NCBI GenBank assembly: GCA_943788775.1
Contig: CALSRO010000006.1
Coordinates: 124,001 to 188,000, forward strand
From: an uncultured Flavobacteriales bacterium
GTDB taxonomy: Bacteria > Bacteroidota > Bacteroidia > Flavobacteriales_G > Salibacteraceae
Reading direction: 5' to 3'
Length of the DNA stretch: 64,000 bases
Shown: positions 36,459 through 44,733 of the stretch, piece by piece
Layout of the letters: each line of letters opens with the position of its first letter
Position numbering within the stretch: position 1 is the stretch's first letter
Notes under the pieces: generated by a model
Seen by the model: only the letters and a program-made list of their open reading frames with translations
What the model was told of the DNA's origin: nothing
Databases searched by the model: none
Position numbers and translations under genes: made by a program

Positions 36459-36704
36459 GTGAATATTTTTATTGGCAATCTTAATTATCGATTGCAAGTT
36501 GAGACCATCGAGCAACTTTTTGCAGAATATGGTCATGTTGATTCTGTTAAAATTATTACAGACAGAGAAACCGGTCGATCAAAAGGCTTTGGTTTTGTTG
36601 AAATGCCAAACGATAGCGAAGGCGAAGCTGCTATTGAAGGCTTGAATGGTTCTGAAGTAATGGATAGAGCAATGGTTGTGAACCAAGCTCGTCCGAGAGA
36701 ATAA
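36459..36704 (+). CDS. Small RRM RNA-binding protein
   Basis: An 81-residue protein that is almost a lone RNA recognition motif. RNP2 is MNIFIGNLN at the N-terminus and RNP1 is KGFGFVEMP near residue 46. Such single-RRM proteins are often cold-induced in bacteria and bind single-stranded RNA. The start is GTG at 36459; no ATG fits the beginning of the beta strand. A strong terminator follows 16 bases after the stop, so this is a one-gene transcript. Confidence 0.92.
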   Translation: MNIFIGNLNYRLQVETIEQLFAEYGHVDSVKIITDRETGRSKGFGFVEMPNDSEGEAAIEGLNGSEVMDRAMVVNQARPRE

Positions 36705-36720
36705 CAACGTTATTTTTTTT

Positions 36721-36768
36721 CTCCCATCTTGATATCAATTATTTGGTAATCGAGGTGGGAGTTTTTAT
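36721..36768 (+). terminator. Terminator after RRM gene
   Basis: CTCCCATCTTGAT (36721-36733) pairs with ATCGAGGTGGGAG (36749-36761), allowing two G-U pairs, and TTTTT follows at 36762. A run of eight T's lies just upstream, so it could also work in reverse. Confidence 0.85.
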
Positions 36769-36804
36769 TTTCAAGAATTCAAATTAACATTGAATTCTTA
36801 GCTA

Positions 36805-37326
36805 TTGAAAACCACCCCAACTTTCCGTCCTCGTTTTAAGTTTGTCTTAGACCTGGATAGTCATGAGATCGCAGAGCGATTTAGTCAGTATGTTGCTCAA
36901 AACGACAATGTTTCACTGACCACCTCACAAAATCATTTTATTCTTTCTCACCGAAAGCAACAACGCCATTATTGGTCACCTTTTCTTGACGTAAGTGTTG
37001 AGCGGGAAGATGAGAAAGGTCCATCCTTGGTGCGATGTCTTATCGGTCCAGCTCCGAACATTTGGACAATGTTCATGTTTGTCTATGGGTTTTGTGGGTT
37101 CGTGGCTTTTGTGGGTCTAACTCTTGGCATGTCGCAATGGACATTGAAAAAAGAGATGTGGGGCTTTTGGCTTTTGCTCATAGCACTATTAGGTATGGGA
37201 TTTATGTACTTTGTCTCATGGGAAGGCCAAAACTTGGCTAAAGAAGAGATGATTGATTTAAAACAGCATATTGATAAGATGTTTAATTGTGATTGTTTCG
37301 AATTACATGATGAGTATATGAAATGA
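36805..37326 (+). CDS. Hypothetical membrane protein, 173 residues
   Basis: Residues 1-75 are soluble and beta-rich (FRPRFKFVLDLDSHEIAERFSQY), followed by two membrane helices (residues 85-108 and 118-138), and a C-terminal helical tail ending in NCDCFELHDEYMK. Function unknown. The start is a TTG. The final four bases overlap the VWA gene start, so co-translation is likely and this protein may help the VWA protein or anchor it. Confidence 0.65.
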   Translation: MKTTPTFRPRFKFVLDLDSHEIAERFSQYVAQNDNVSLTTSQNHFILSHRKQQRHYWSPFLDVSVEREDEKGPSLVRCLIGPAPNIWTMFMFVYGFCGFVAFVGLTLGMSQWTLKKEMWGFWLLLIALLGMGFMYFVSWEGQNLAKEEMIDLKQHIDKMFNCDCFELHDEYMK

Positions 37327-38423
37327 GAGGGTTTCAGTTTTCGAAGTTCAAAGCGCAGGAAGGAAAATCACCTTTCGATAAGCTATTGGATATTTTCATG
37401 GAACTATTAACTCACACAAGTGGAGATGTGGATGAGGCTGTTGATTGGCTTCGAGAGTTGGATGACGAATACCATCTCACGAGCGAGGACTACACCATTG
37501 ATGACTTTCTAGAAGAATTAAAGAGAAAAGGCTACCTGAATCAAGACGATTTAAAACAGGGCGGACTAGCAATGAGCGCCAAGTCTGAACAGGTAATTAG
37601 ACAGCGTTCGCTAGATCAGATCTTCGGAAAACTAAAAAAATCGCAACCTGGAAATCATCGTACAACTAAGGTTGGCAAGGGAGATGAACGCACTTCTGAT
37701 TTGCGAAAATTCGAATTTGGAGATAGAGTGGATCAAATTGCATTTACGGAAAGCATCAGAAACGCTCAGAAAAATCACGGTTTTGAAGAGTTTCGGTTGG
37801 ACGAAGGTGATCTGGAAATTGTTGAAACCGAGCATAAATCGACAACTACTACAGTCCTAATGATTGACATCAGTCACTCGATGATATTGTATGGTGAAGA
37901 TCGTATCACTCCAGCCAAAAAAGTAGCCATGGCACTTTCAGAATTAATTTCAAAAAAATACCCTAAGGATCGATTAGAGATTGTGGTATTCGGAAACGAT
38001 GCTTGGAAAATCAGTGTCAAAGATCTACCTTATTTGCAAGTTGGGCCATATCACACAAATACTGCAGCTGGTCTGGAGTTGGCGATGGATATCTTGAGAA
38101 GAAGTAAGAATTCAAACAAGCAGATTTTTATGATAACTGATGGAAAGCCTTCCTGTTTGAAAATGCCGGATGGTAGTTACTATAGGAACAGTATGGGACT
38201 TGATCCAAAAATCGTTGTTAAAACATTGAATTTGGCTTCAGCAGCTAGAAAAGCAAAGATTCCGATTACTACATTCATGATTGCTCGAGATCCATATTTA
38301 CAAAAGTTTGTAGAAGATTTTACAGATGCAAATCAAGGGAAAGCCTTCTATACAAGCCTTAAGGGTTTAGGCGATTACATTTTTGAAGACTACGAAACGA
38401 ATAGAAAAAGAAAGTCGCGCTAA
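37323..38423 (+). CDS. VWA-domain protein (CoxE-like), partner of the MoxR-type ATPase
   Basis: A 366-residue protein. Residues 1-170 are helical; the C-terminal half is a von Willebrand A domain with an intact metal site: DISHS near residue 182, the threonine in YHTNTAAGLELA and the aspartate in FMITDGKPSC. Proteins of this kind pair with MoxR-type ATPases and act as chaperone-like complexes. The matching ATPase gene lies 740 bases downstream on the same strand, beyond one reverse gene. Target unknown. Confidence 0.85.
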   Translation: MRGFQFSKFKAQEGKSPFDKLLDIFMELLTHTSGDVDEAVDWLRELDDEYHLTSEDYTIDDFLEELKRKGYLNQDDLKQGGLAMSAKSEQVIRQRSLDQIFGKLKKSQPGNHRTTKVGKGDERTSDLRKFEFGDRVDQIAFTESIRNAQKNHGFEEFRLDEGDLEIVETEHKSTTTTVLMIDISHSMILYGEDRITPAKKVAMALSELISKKYPKDRLEIVVFGNDAWKISVKDLPYLQVGPYHTNTAAGLELAMDILRRSKNSNKQIFMITDGKPSCLKMPDGSYYRNSMGLDPKIVVKTLNLASAARKAKIPITTFMIARDPYLQKFVEDFTDANQGKAFYTSLKGLGDYIFEDYETNRKRKSR

Positions 38424-38426
38424 GAT

Positions 38427-39059
38427 CTAACGCACAGTAAGGTTCAATCCAAGAAGATCAGTCTTTGTGCAGGCTGTTATCATACACTCTCCAACAGGTA
38501 CTACAGCTGTAGTAGGAAGGAAGAATTGATTGTCTTCATAGGTTATCGTTTCCTCGAAATAAAACTCTTCTCCGCCAGGGTTTCTAAGAATAAAAACGAG
38601 TCTCTTGCCATTATAATCTGCAGCGTTCGCTGAGCTGGGCTTATCATTTTCATCAGATATTTCATCAGGAACCATAAGCTTTCCCTTTTTCATACGATCT
38701 GCCCCATAAAATAAAGGAACAGAGTGCGTGACAAACTCCTTGCCGCTATTGCGAATAAGCTTTATACGATAATATGACCACCCTAATAATGGCTCGAAAT
38801 CAGATTCCAAAAACTCTGCCTTGTCAGGTGATTTACCTTCATCTGAAATGGTTTTAAAAGCTTCGAATGTTTTGCCATCCTGACTTCTTTCAAGGCTAAA
38901 CCCTTGAATTTTAACTCGTTCCGAAGCCGTCCATTGAATGTTCACCTTGTTATCCGCAAGAAAGGCAGTGAATTCAATATTATCATCACCAGCATATTGC
39001 ACAGAAACTAAGGAAGCCCAAAGCAGCATAAATAGGGGTAAGTTCAGTCGGAAGCGCAT
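38427..39059 (-). CDS. Secreted protein with fibronectin-like domain
   Basis: A 210-residue exported protein: signal peptide at residues 1-22, then a fibronectin type III-like sandwich (NIEFTAFLADNKVNIQWTASE, GFSLERSQDGKTFEAFKTI, GWSYYRIKLI). This module often appears beside T9SS domains, but no sorting tail is seen here. It lies reversed between the VWA and MoxR-type genes, which may be a later insertion. Function unknown. Confidence 0.65.
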   Translation of the reverse strand: MRFRLNLPLFMLLWASLVSVQYAGDDNIEFTAFLADNKVNIQWTASERVKIQGFSLERSQDGKTFEAFKTISDEGKSPDKAEFLESDFEPLLGWSYYRIKLIRNSGKEFVTHSVPLFYGADRMKKGKLMVPDEISDENDKPSSANAADYNGKRLVFILRNPGGEEFYFEETITYEDNQFFLPTTAVVPVGECMITACTKTDLLGLNLTVR

Positions 39060-39165
39060 GCGGCAAAAGTCGTGTATACTGTAAAATAACTTTCAGGAAT
39101 TTTAGAACATACTAACAACGTAATTGTTAAAATCGCAAAGCATCACAGTTAGCGCAGCGAAGACC

Positions 39166-40614
39166 ATGAATAAAGCATCAAACCTTGGGCATTTAAAATC
39201 ATCTGGATATCAATCAATCACTGTAAAAGAGGAACTAAGGCGAAACCTCATTCTACTGAAGAAAGCGGGTGAGCCTATTTTTGAAGGTATAGAAGGCTAT
39301 GCTGATTCTGTGTTGCCTGAAATAGAAAGAGCAATTCTTGCGAAACACAATATCAACTTATTAGGATTGAGGGGACAAGCAAAAACTTCGCTTGCAAGAA
39401 AACTTGTCAATCTCTTAGATGAGTATATCCCTGTTATATCTGGTTCAGCATTAAATGAAGACCCTTTTAATCCGCTCACAGAAGCTAGTAAAGCTCTTGC
39501 TATGGAAATGGGCGATGACCTTCCAATATCATGGTTGCATAGGTCGGAACGATATACAGAGAAACTTGCCACACCAGATGTGAGTGTCGCTGATTTGATC
39601 GGAGATATTGACCCTATAAAAGCTGCAAGCCTCAAAATAAGCTACGAAGACGAACGTGCAATTCACTTTGGGCTTGTGCCTAGAGCAAATCGAGGAATTT
39701 TTGTCATTAATGAATTGCCTGATTTACAACCAAGAATACAAGTAGCATTATTCAATATCTTGCAAGAAGGTGATATTCAGATCCGAGGATTTAAGGTGAG
39801 GTTGCCTTTAGATATACAGTTTGTCTTTACTGCAAATCCCGAAGATTACACCAACCGCGGGTCGATTATTACTCCACTAAAGGATAGGATCCAGTCACAG
39901 ATCATGACGCATTATCCAATCAATATTGAATTGTCAAAGCAAATCACTAAATCTCAATCAAACATAAGTGAAGCATCTGCCGCAAGAATACAAGTAACCG
40001 AACTCCTTCGAAATTTAGTGGAACAGGTCGTCTTTGCAGCGCGAGAAAGTGAATTTGTAGATCAAAAAAGCGGGGTGTCGGCAAGGTTAGGGGTATCAGC
40101 AATGGAATGCTTAGTAGCAAGTGCCGAGCAACGTTTAATTGATTCAGGTGATGCTGAAACTCAAGTAAGATTAAGTGATCTTTTCTCGATCGTCCCAGCC
40201 ATTACCGGTAAAATTGAGTTGGTATATGAAGGAGAGCAAGAAGGGGCAGTTCAAGTAGCTCACAACCTAATTAGACAGGCAATACGAACTGAATTTTTGA
40301 GCCACTATCCGAGTCCAGAAAAGTTGAATTCTTCCCAAAGTCCGTCTCCATATAAACCAATTGTCGATTGGTTTTCCAGCAATACTTTCGATTTAAGCCA
40401 CAAGTTGAATAATAGAGATTACTTGAAAACGCTTGAGAGCATTAAACCCCTTCAAAAGTTCATAAAAGTCCATAACCCGAATATTGGCGAGGAGTTATAT
40501 GCTCTACACGCAGAGTTCATCTTACATGCATTATCTGAGTTTTCCTTGATATCTAAACAAAGTATTCATGGAAGTTTCAACTTCAACGATATGCTTAATG
40601 CGATGTTGAATTAA
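39166..40614 (+). CDS. MoxR-type / magnesium chelatase-like AAA+ ATPase
   Basis: A 482-residue AAA+ ATPase from ATG 39166 (MNKASNLGHLKSSGYQ); an in-frame TTG at 39124 would add 14 residues. Nucleotide site: GLRGQAKTSLARK (Walker A) and FVINELPDLQPRIQVALFNILQEGD (Walker B, NE in place of DE, as in close family members), then the sensor region FVFTANPEDYTNRG. MoxR ATPases remodel targets with a VWA protein; the VWA gene lies upstream. The end overlaps the convergent protease gene by four bases. Confidence 0.88.
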   Translation: MNKASNLGHLKSSGYQSITVKEELRRNLILLKKAGEPIFEGIEGYADSVLPEIERAILAKHNINLLGLRGQAKTSLARKLVNLLDEYIPVISGSALNEDPFNPLTEASKALAMEMGDDLPISWLHRSERYTEKLATPDVSVADLIGDIDPIKAASLKISYEDERAIHFGLVPRANRGIFVINELPDLQPRIQVALFNILQEGDIQIRGFKVRLPLDIQFVFTANPEDYTNRGSIITPLKDRIQSQIMTHYPINIELSKQITKSQSNISEASAARIQVTELLRNLVEQVVFAARESEFVDQKSGVSARLGVSAMECLVASAEQRLIDSGDAETQVRLSDLFSIVPAITGKIELVYEGEQEGAVQVAHNLIRQAIRTEFLSHYPSPEKLNSSQSPSPYKPIVDWFSSNTFDLSHKLNNRDYLKTLESIKPLQKFIKVHNPNIGEELYALHAEFILHALSEFSLISKQSIHGSFNFNDMLNAMLN

Positions 40615-42194
40615 TTGGACATTTCGTCAGCTAAGGTGAAGGCATTATAGGCGTTGATTATTCCACCAGTAGAAGATAATTCTGAAAACCAAACTTTGTT
40701 TTTTGTGCCAGGTTTAATGACTTTTTTCTTTTCCAACTTTGTCACTGAAGTCATTAGAATTTCGCGCATTTCTGTCGCGCTTAGATCGGGGTGATAAGCC
40801 CAAACTAATGCAGCGACACCGCTGGCCACAGGTGCAGCCATACTAGTCCCACTCAGGAATTTGTATTCATTATTTGGCAATGTTGAGTAAACCTCATGAC
40901 CAGGTGCGAACAAGTCGACCTCATCCGCTCCATAGTTAGAAAAGCTGGCTACCAGATCTTTTTTTCTGGATATTGAGCTCGCTCCTATGGTTAGGTATGT
41001 TTTTGATCGTGCACCATCGTTAAGCATTGGATTTGGGTAATTACCGACTATGTCGTTATTCTCACTGTCGTTTCCTGCCGCGTGAATAACCAATACATTT
41101 TTTTCTTCAGCATATTTCAGTGCATCATTTACCATAGATTCCTGTGGGCTAAGTCCCTTTCCAAAACTCATATTAATGATATTCGCTCCATTGTCAACAG
41201 CATATCTGATGGCATTAGCTACGTCAATATCTCGTTCATCACCGTCAGGTACAGCTCTTACTGTCATTATTTCAACTGCTGAAGATGCAACTCCTCGAGC
41301 ACCAATTCCATTTGTGCGATCAGCCGCTATCAATCCAGCAACGTGAGTTCCATGATCAGCTTCCGGCCCTTCATAATGATTGTTTCCATAGTGTTTCTCG
41401 TCCAATTTCCGGTCGGTTAAAGCCATAAAATCGTAATTGAGGTAGTATTCGGAAAACTTTTCCTTTGTTTCATAAATGTCCTTTAGGTCACCCTTGGTGA
41501 TTCCAAACAGTTTCATTCGCTTTACGGCTTTATGTATTGACTCCATCGGGTTTTCCTCGTGTTCAAGGGCTAATGCGTCATCGAATGTCCAATCTTCTTT
41601 ACCGGATTTTTCGGTAATGATGGAGTCCATAACTTCATAAACACTTGACATCTGCTCCATACCTTTTAAGTCGCTGACGTTACTATTGTAAATTTCTGTG
41701 GCTCTTTGCATGAAGTCATCAGTCATCCAAGCATGCATTTTTTCATTGTTCCTTTTCAGTTCTTTACCCAATCGTAAAACTCTTGTGGCCTCAAGGTTTT
41801 CATAGCGAATGTCTTCGCCAGCATCACTTACAAGAAAATTCCAACCGTGGATATCGTCTATATAGCCATTGTTATCATCGTCTTTGTTATTCCCCCCAAT
41901 TTCATCTGAATTGATCCACATATTCATGGATAAGTCTTCATGATCAGTATCAACCCCTGAATCAATTACTGCTACAATTATCTTTCTCTTAGGTTTCTTG
42001 TCTTGGATCAATTCATCGTACACTCTGTTTGAGCTAGTACCATAGATTTTTGTAGAGGAGTAGTCAAGGTTGTGCCAATCTTGCTTGACTTCGCTTGGTA
42101 TGGACTTCTTATAAATCGATCGTGTTGATTGTAAAGATTGTCCCTGTGTTATTAATACGGTAAAACCAAGCGCGAAGGATAAAAGCTGCCTCAT
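40611..42194 (-). CDS. Subtilisin-like serine protease (S8)
   Basis: A 527-residue secreted protease with signal peptide residues 1-19. The triad is complete: Asp78 (AVIDSGVDTDHEDL), His281 (DHGTHVAGLI) and Ser451 (LSGTSMAAP), with oxyanion Asn375 (AAGND). The Asp-to-His distance of 203 residues is much longer than in classic subtilisin (about 30-40), caused by a helical insert (residues 120-275). No T9SS tail is seen, so it is probably periplasmic or outer-membrane linked. Substrate not known. Confidence 0.92.
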   Translation of the reverse strand: MRQLLSFALGFTVLITQGQSLQSTRSIYKKSIPSEVKQDWHNLDYSSTKIYGTSSNRVYDELIQDKKPKRKIIVAVIDSGVDTDHEDLSMNMWINSDEIGGNNKDDDNNGYIDDIHGWNFLVSDAGEDIRYENLEATRVLRLGKELKRNNEKMHAWMTDDFMQRATEIYNSNVSDLKGMEQMSSVYEVMDSIITEKSGKEDWTFDDALALEHEENPMESIHKAVKRMKLFGITKGDLKDIYETKEKFSEYYLNYDFMALTDRKLDEKHYGNNHYEGPEADHGTHVAGLIAADRTNGIGARGVASSAVEIMTVRAVPDGDERDIDVANAIRYAVDNGANIINMSFGKGLSPQESMVNDALKYAEEKNVLVIHAAGNDSENNDIVGNYPNPMLNDGARSKTYLTIGASSISRKKDLVASFSNYGADEVDLFAPGHEVYSTLPNNEYKFLSGTSMAAPVASGVAALVWAYHPDLSATEMREILMTSVTKLEKKKVIKPGTKNKVWFSELSSTGGIINAYNAFTLADEMSN

Positions 42195-42339
42195 ATTTCA
42201 AATTTGTTTCAAAGCAAGATAATTGCGCCTCCATTCAATCATTTTTTGTGATGAAATAAAAAAGATGCTGATGATCGGTTCAGATTTGAATTAAACTCAG
42301 CAATAATGAACGGAGGTATGGAAAAATCATAAACTTTGA

Positions 42340-43713
42340 ATGGTGTATGCAATCGTTGATATTGAAACCACGGGTGGAAGCTCAAAAACACACCGAATCA
42401 CGGAGGTGGCTGTCATTCTACATGATGGTATAAACGAGGTAGGGCGTTATGAAACCTTAATAAACCCCGAACAGCTTATTCATCGAAGCATAACTTCACT
42501 TACTGGAATTTCAAATGAAATGGTTGCAAACGCACCGGTTTTCTCTGACATAGCAGAAAATCTTTATGAAATGCTCAGTGGGGTTGTTTTTGTTGCCCAT
42601 AACGTCAACTTCGATTATGGATTTCTGAGAACACATTTCTCGGAAATAGGATTGAAGTGGAATCCAAAACGACTTTGCACCGTTCGGCTCTCTCGAAAAA
42701 TAATTCCCGGGTTATATAGTTATAGTCTCGGTAAAATAGCGCAACAATTAGGATATCAGATTGAACACAGGCATCGTGCTATGGGAGACTGTCAATTCAC
42801 TGCTATACTTTTTGAGAAGTTAATCAGGGATGACAAAGAAGGACATGTTGCTTTTGCACTGAACCAACGCAGTAAAGAGGCTACACTGCCCCCAAATCTG
42901 CCGAGGGAGGTCATCATTGGATTACCAGAAACACTGGGTGTATATATGTTTTATGATAACACAGGCAAAGTAATCTATGCAGGTAAGGCTAATAATTTAA
43001 AGCATCGTGTTAGCGAGCACTTTAGGGGTAATACCCATACGGGATATAAAAGTCGATTTGCTGAAAAAATTGTTGACGTCAAATGGATTGAATGCCCCAA
43101 TGAACTTATCACGCTTTTGGTTGAGGCCAGAGAAATCAAGAAACACTGGCCTCCCTATAACAGGCTGATGAAGCGAGTGACTCTTAATTGGGGGATATTT
43201 ACTTACAAAGACCAAAACAACTATGGCAGATTTAGCATTGGTCGCGTTGGGAAATGGACAAAACCAATTGTTTCGTTTCGAAGTCAATTTGAAGCACGTG
43301 AAGTAGTTATGAAGCTACGAGATCAGTTTGTGCTTTGTGCCAGATACTGCGATTTACAAGAACAGGACGGCCCCTGTTTTGAAGATGTTCATGGTTCATG
43401 TAATAAGGCTTGCGCGAAGGAAGAATCATTTCATGTTTACAATGAAAGACATCAAGCTGCGGTTGAACATTTGACAAAAACAGAGGGAACGATGATCATC
43501 AGAGATGCTGGTTTTACAGAAGATGAAGAGACGCTTGTCTTGGTAGAAAATGGCCGATACAAAGGGTATGGTGTTGTGCCTAAATCCTTAAAAGTTAAAA
43601 AGGTAGAGGATGTTTTAGATTTCATTGAGACGGGCTACGATGATCAAGACATTCAATCAATAATCAGAAGCCATATTCATAGAAATAAAAAGGCACGTGT
43701 CACAATATTATGA
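42340..43713 (+). CDS. DnaQ-like exonuclease fused to GIY-YIG nuclease domain
   Basis: A 457-residue DNA repair nuclease. Residues 1-170 are a DEDDh 3'-5' exonuclease (VDIETTGG, VAHNVNFDYGFL, HRAMGDCQFT). Residues 195-285 are a UvrC/Cho-type GIY-YIG domain (LGVYMFYDNTGKVIYAGKA, ISEHF-type arginine, LVEAREIKKHWPPYNR). The C-terminal part has cysteines (LCARYCDLQEQDGPCFEDVHGSCNKAC) like UvrC-N proteins. It probably acts in UvrC-like excision. Known in Bacteroidota, but the combined plan is worth noting. It overlaps the serine hydrolase by four bases. Confidence 0.88.
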   Translation: MVYAIVDIETTGGSSKTHRITEVAVILHDGINEVGRYETLINPEQLIHRSITSLTGISNEMVANAPVFSDIAENLYEMLSGVVFVAHNVNFDYGFLRTHFSEIGLKWNPKRLCTVRLSRKIIPGLYSYSLGKIAQQLGYQIEHRHRAMGDCQFTAILFEKLIRDDKEGHVAFALNQRSKEATLPPNLPREVIIGLPETLGVYMFYDNTGKVIYAGKANNLKHRVSEHFRGNTHTGYKSRFAEKIVDVKWIECPNELITLLVEAREIKKHWPPYNRLMKRVTLNWGIFTYKDQNNYGRFSIGRVGKWTKPIVSFRSQFEAREVVMKLRDQFVLCARYCDLQEQDGPCFEDVHGSCNKACAKEESFHVYNERHQAAVEHLTKTEGTMIIRDAGFTEDEETLVLVENGRYKGYGVVPKSLKVKKVEDVLDFIETGYDDQDIQSIIRSHIHRNKKARVTIL

Positions 43714-44733
43714 TCGGGACGTTGAAATATCTGTTCATATTATTTGGGCTTGTATGCGCCTTCTGCGCGAACGCACAAACTAGAGATGAAGTGGAGGCAA
43801 TCATCAACACCTATTATCCGAATCAGAGTTGGAATGGAGTAGTGGGCGTGGTGGACACTGCTGGAAGCGTGATTTACACATTTGGAAAGACCTCGAGTGG
43901 CACTATTACTACGCAGTACACTCCCTTCGCTTTAGGTTCGCTTACCAAAAGTTTTGTTGGGTTAGCGGCTTTAGACATGATCAATGAGGACAAACTATCA
44001 CCAGATGATTCCATAGGCAAGTGGTTCCAATTTTTTTTCTGAACCCTTAAAACGAGTAAATTTAGGACAAATGGCAAATCACACGGCAGCCATTCATGAT
44101 TATTTCTCGCTTCTAGAACATGAAATTGAAATTAATAATGAGATGGTTATTGAAGCCATCAGCAAACTTGATACAACTGCGTATAAGCCTGGTAATCATT
44201 GGGGTTGTAGTAATACACACTATGTTTTGTTGGCTCACATTATAAGCCACGAACTGAACATAAGTGTTGATGAATTATTTCAGAAGCTTTTCATCGAGAA
44301 ATACAACATGTCTAATGCGTTTGGGACTGGTGAAAACGAATCTTACATGCTTGGTCAAGATGAGACTGGAAAACGACTACCACATCTATCTAAAACAATA
44401 GGTGATGCAGGACTTGTTGCTTCAGCGAATGATCTTCTAGGATTTGGAGAACAACTTTGCAGCAACCCTACATTATTAAATGAAATAGCAGATGCCAAGG
44501 AAATGAGACATACCTACGAAAGAGATACTAACTGGATATACTCACTTGGATGGTTTTATTCGGAAGATGAATTTGGTGAATTTGCGGCTCATTCGGGTAA
44601 AAGCGATGGGTTTCAATGTTACCATCAATTGAGGTACGAATCAGGTACTTACTGGTACATTTTATCCAATCGATATAGCAAGGAATTCACTGCGATGCGC
44701 AAGGATTTAGTGGAGTTACTACTCCGCGAATAA
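43710..44733 (+). CDS. Beta-lactamase-family serine hydrolase, frame broken at T8 tract
   Basis: A serine hydrolase of the class C beta-lactamase/penicillin-binding fold. The first part has a signal peptide (residues 1-22) and the SxxK motif in GSLTKSF. The second frame holds the region of the YxN motif, here CSN in WGCSNTHYVLL, and HSG in AAHSGKSDGF. The frame breaks at eight T's (44031-44038); seven T's would read QFFSEPLKRVNLGQMANHTAAI, matching the normal RxLLxHTSG region. The break is either a consensus error or slippage. The end overlaps the convergent patatin by 15 bases. Confidence 0.78.
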
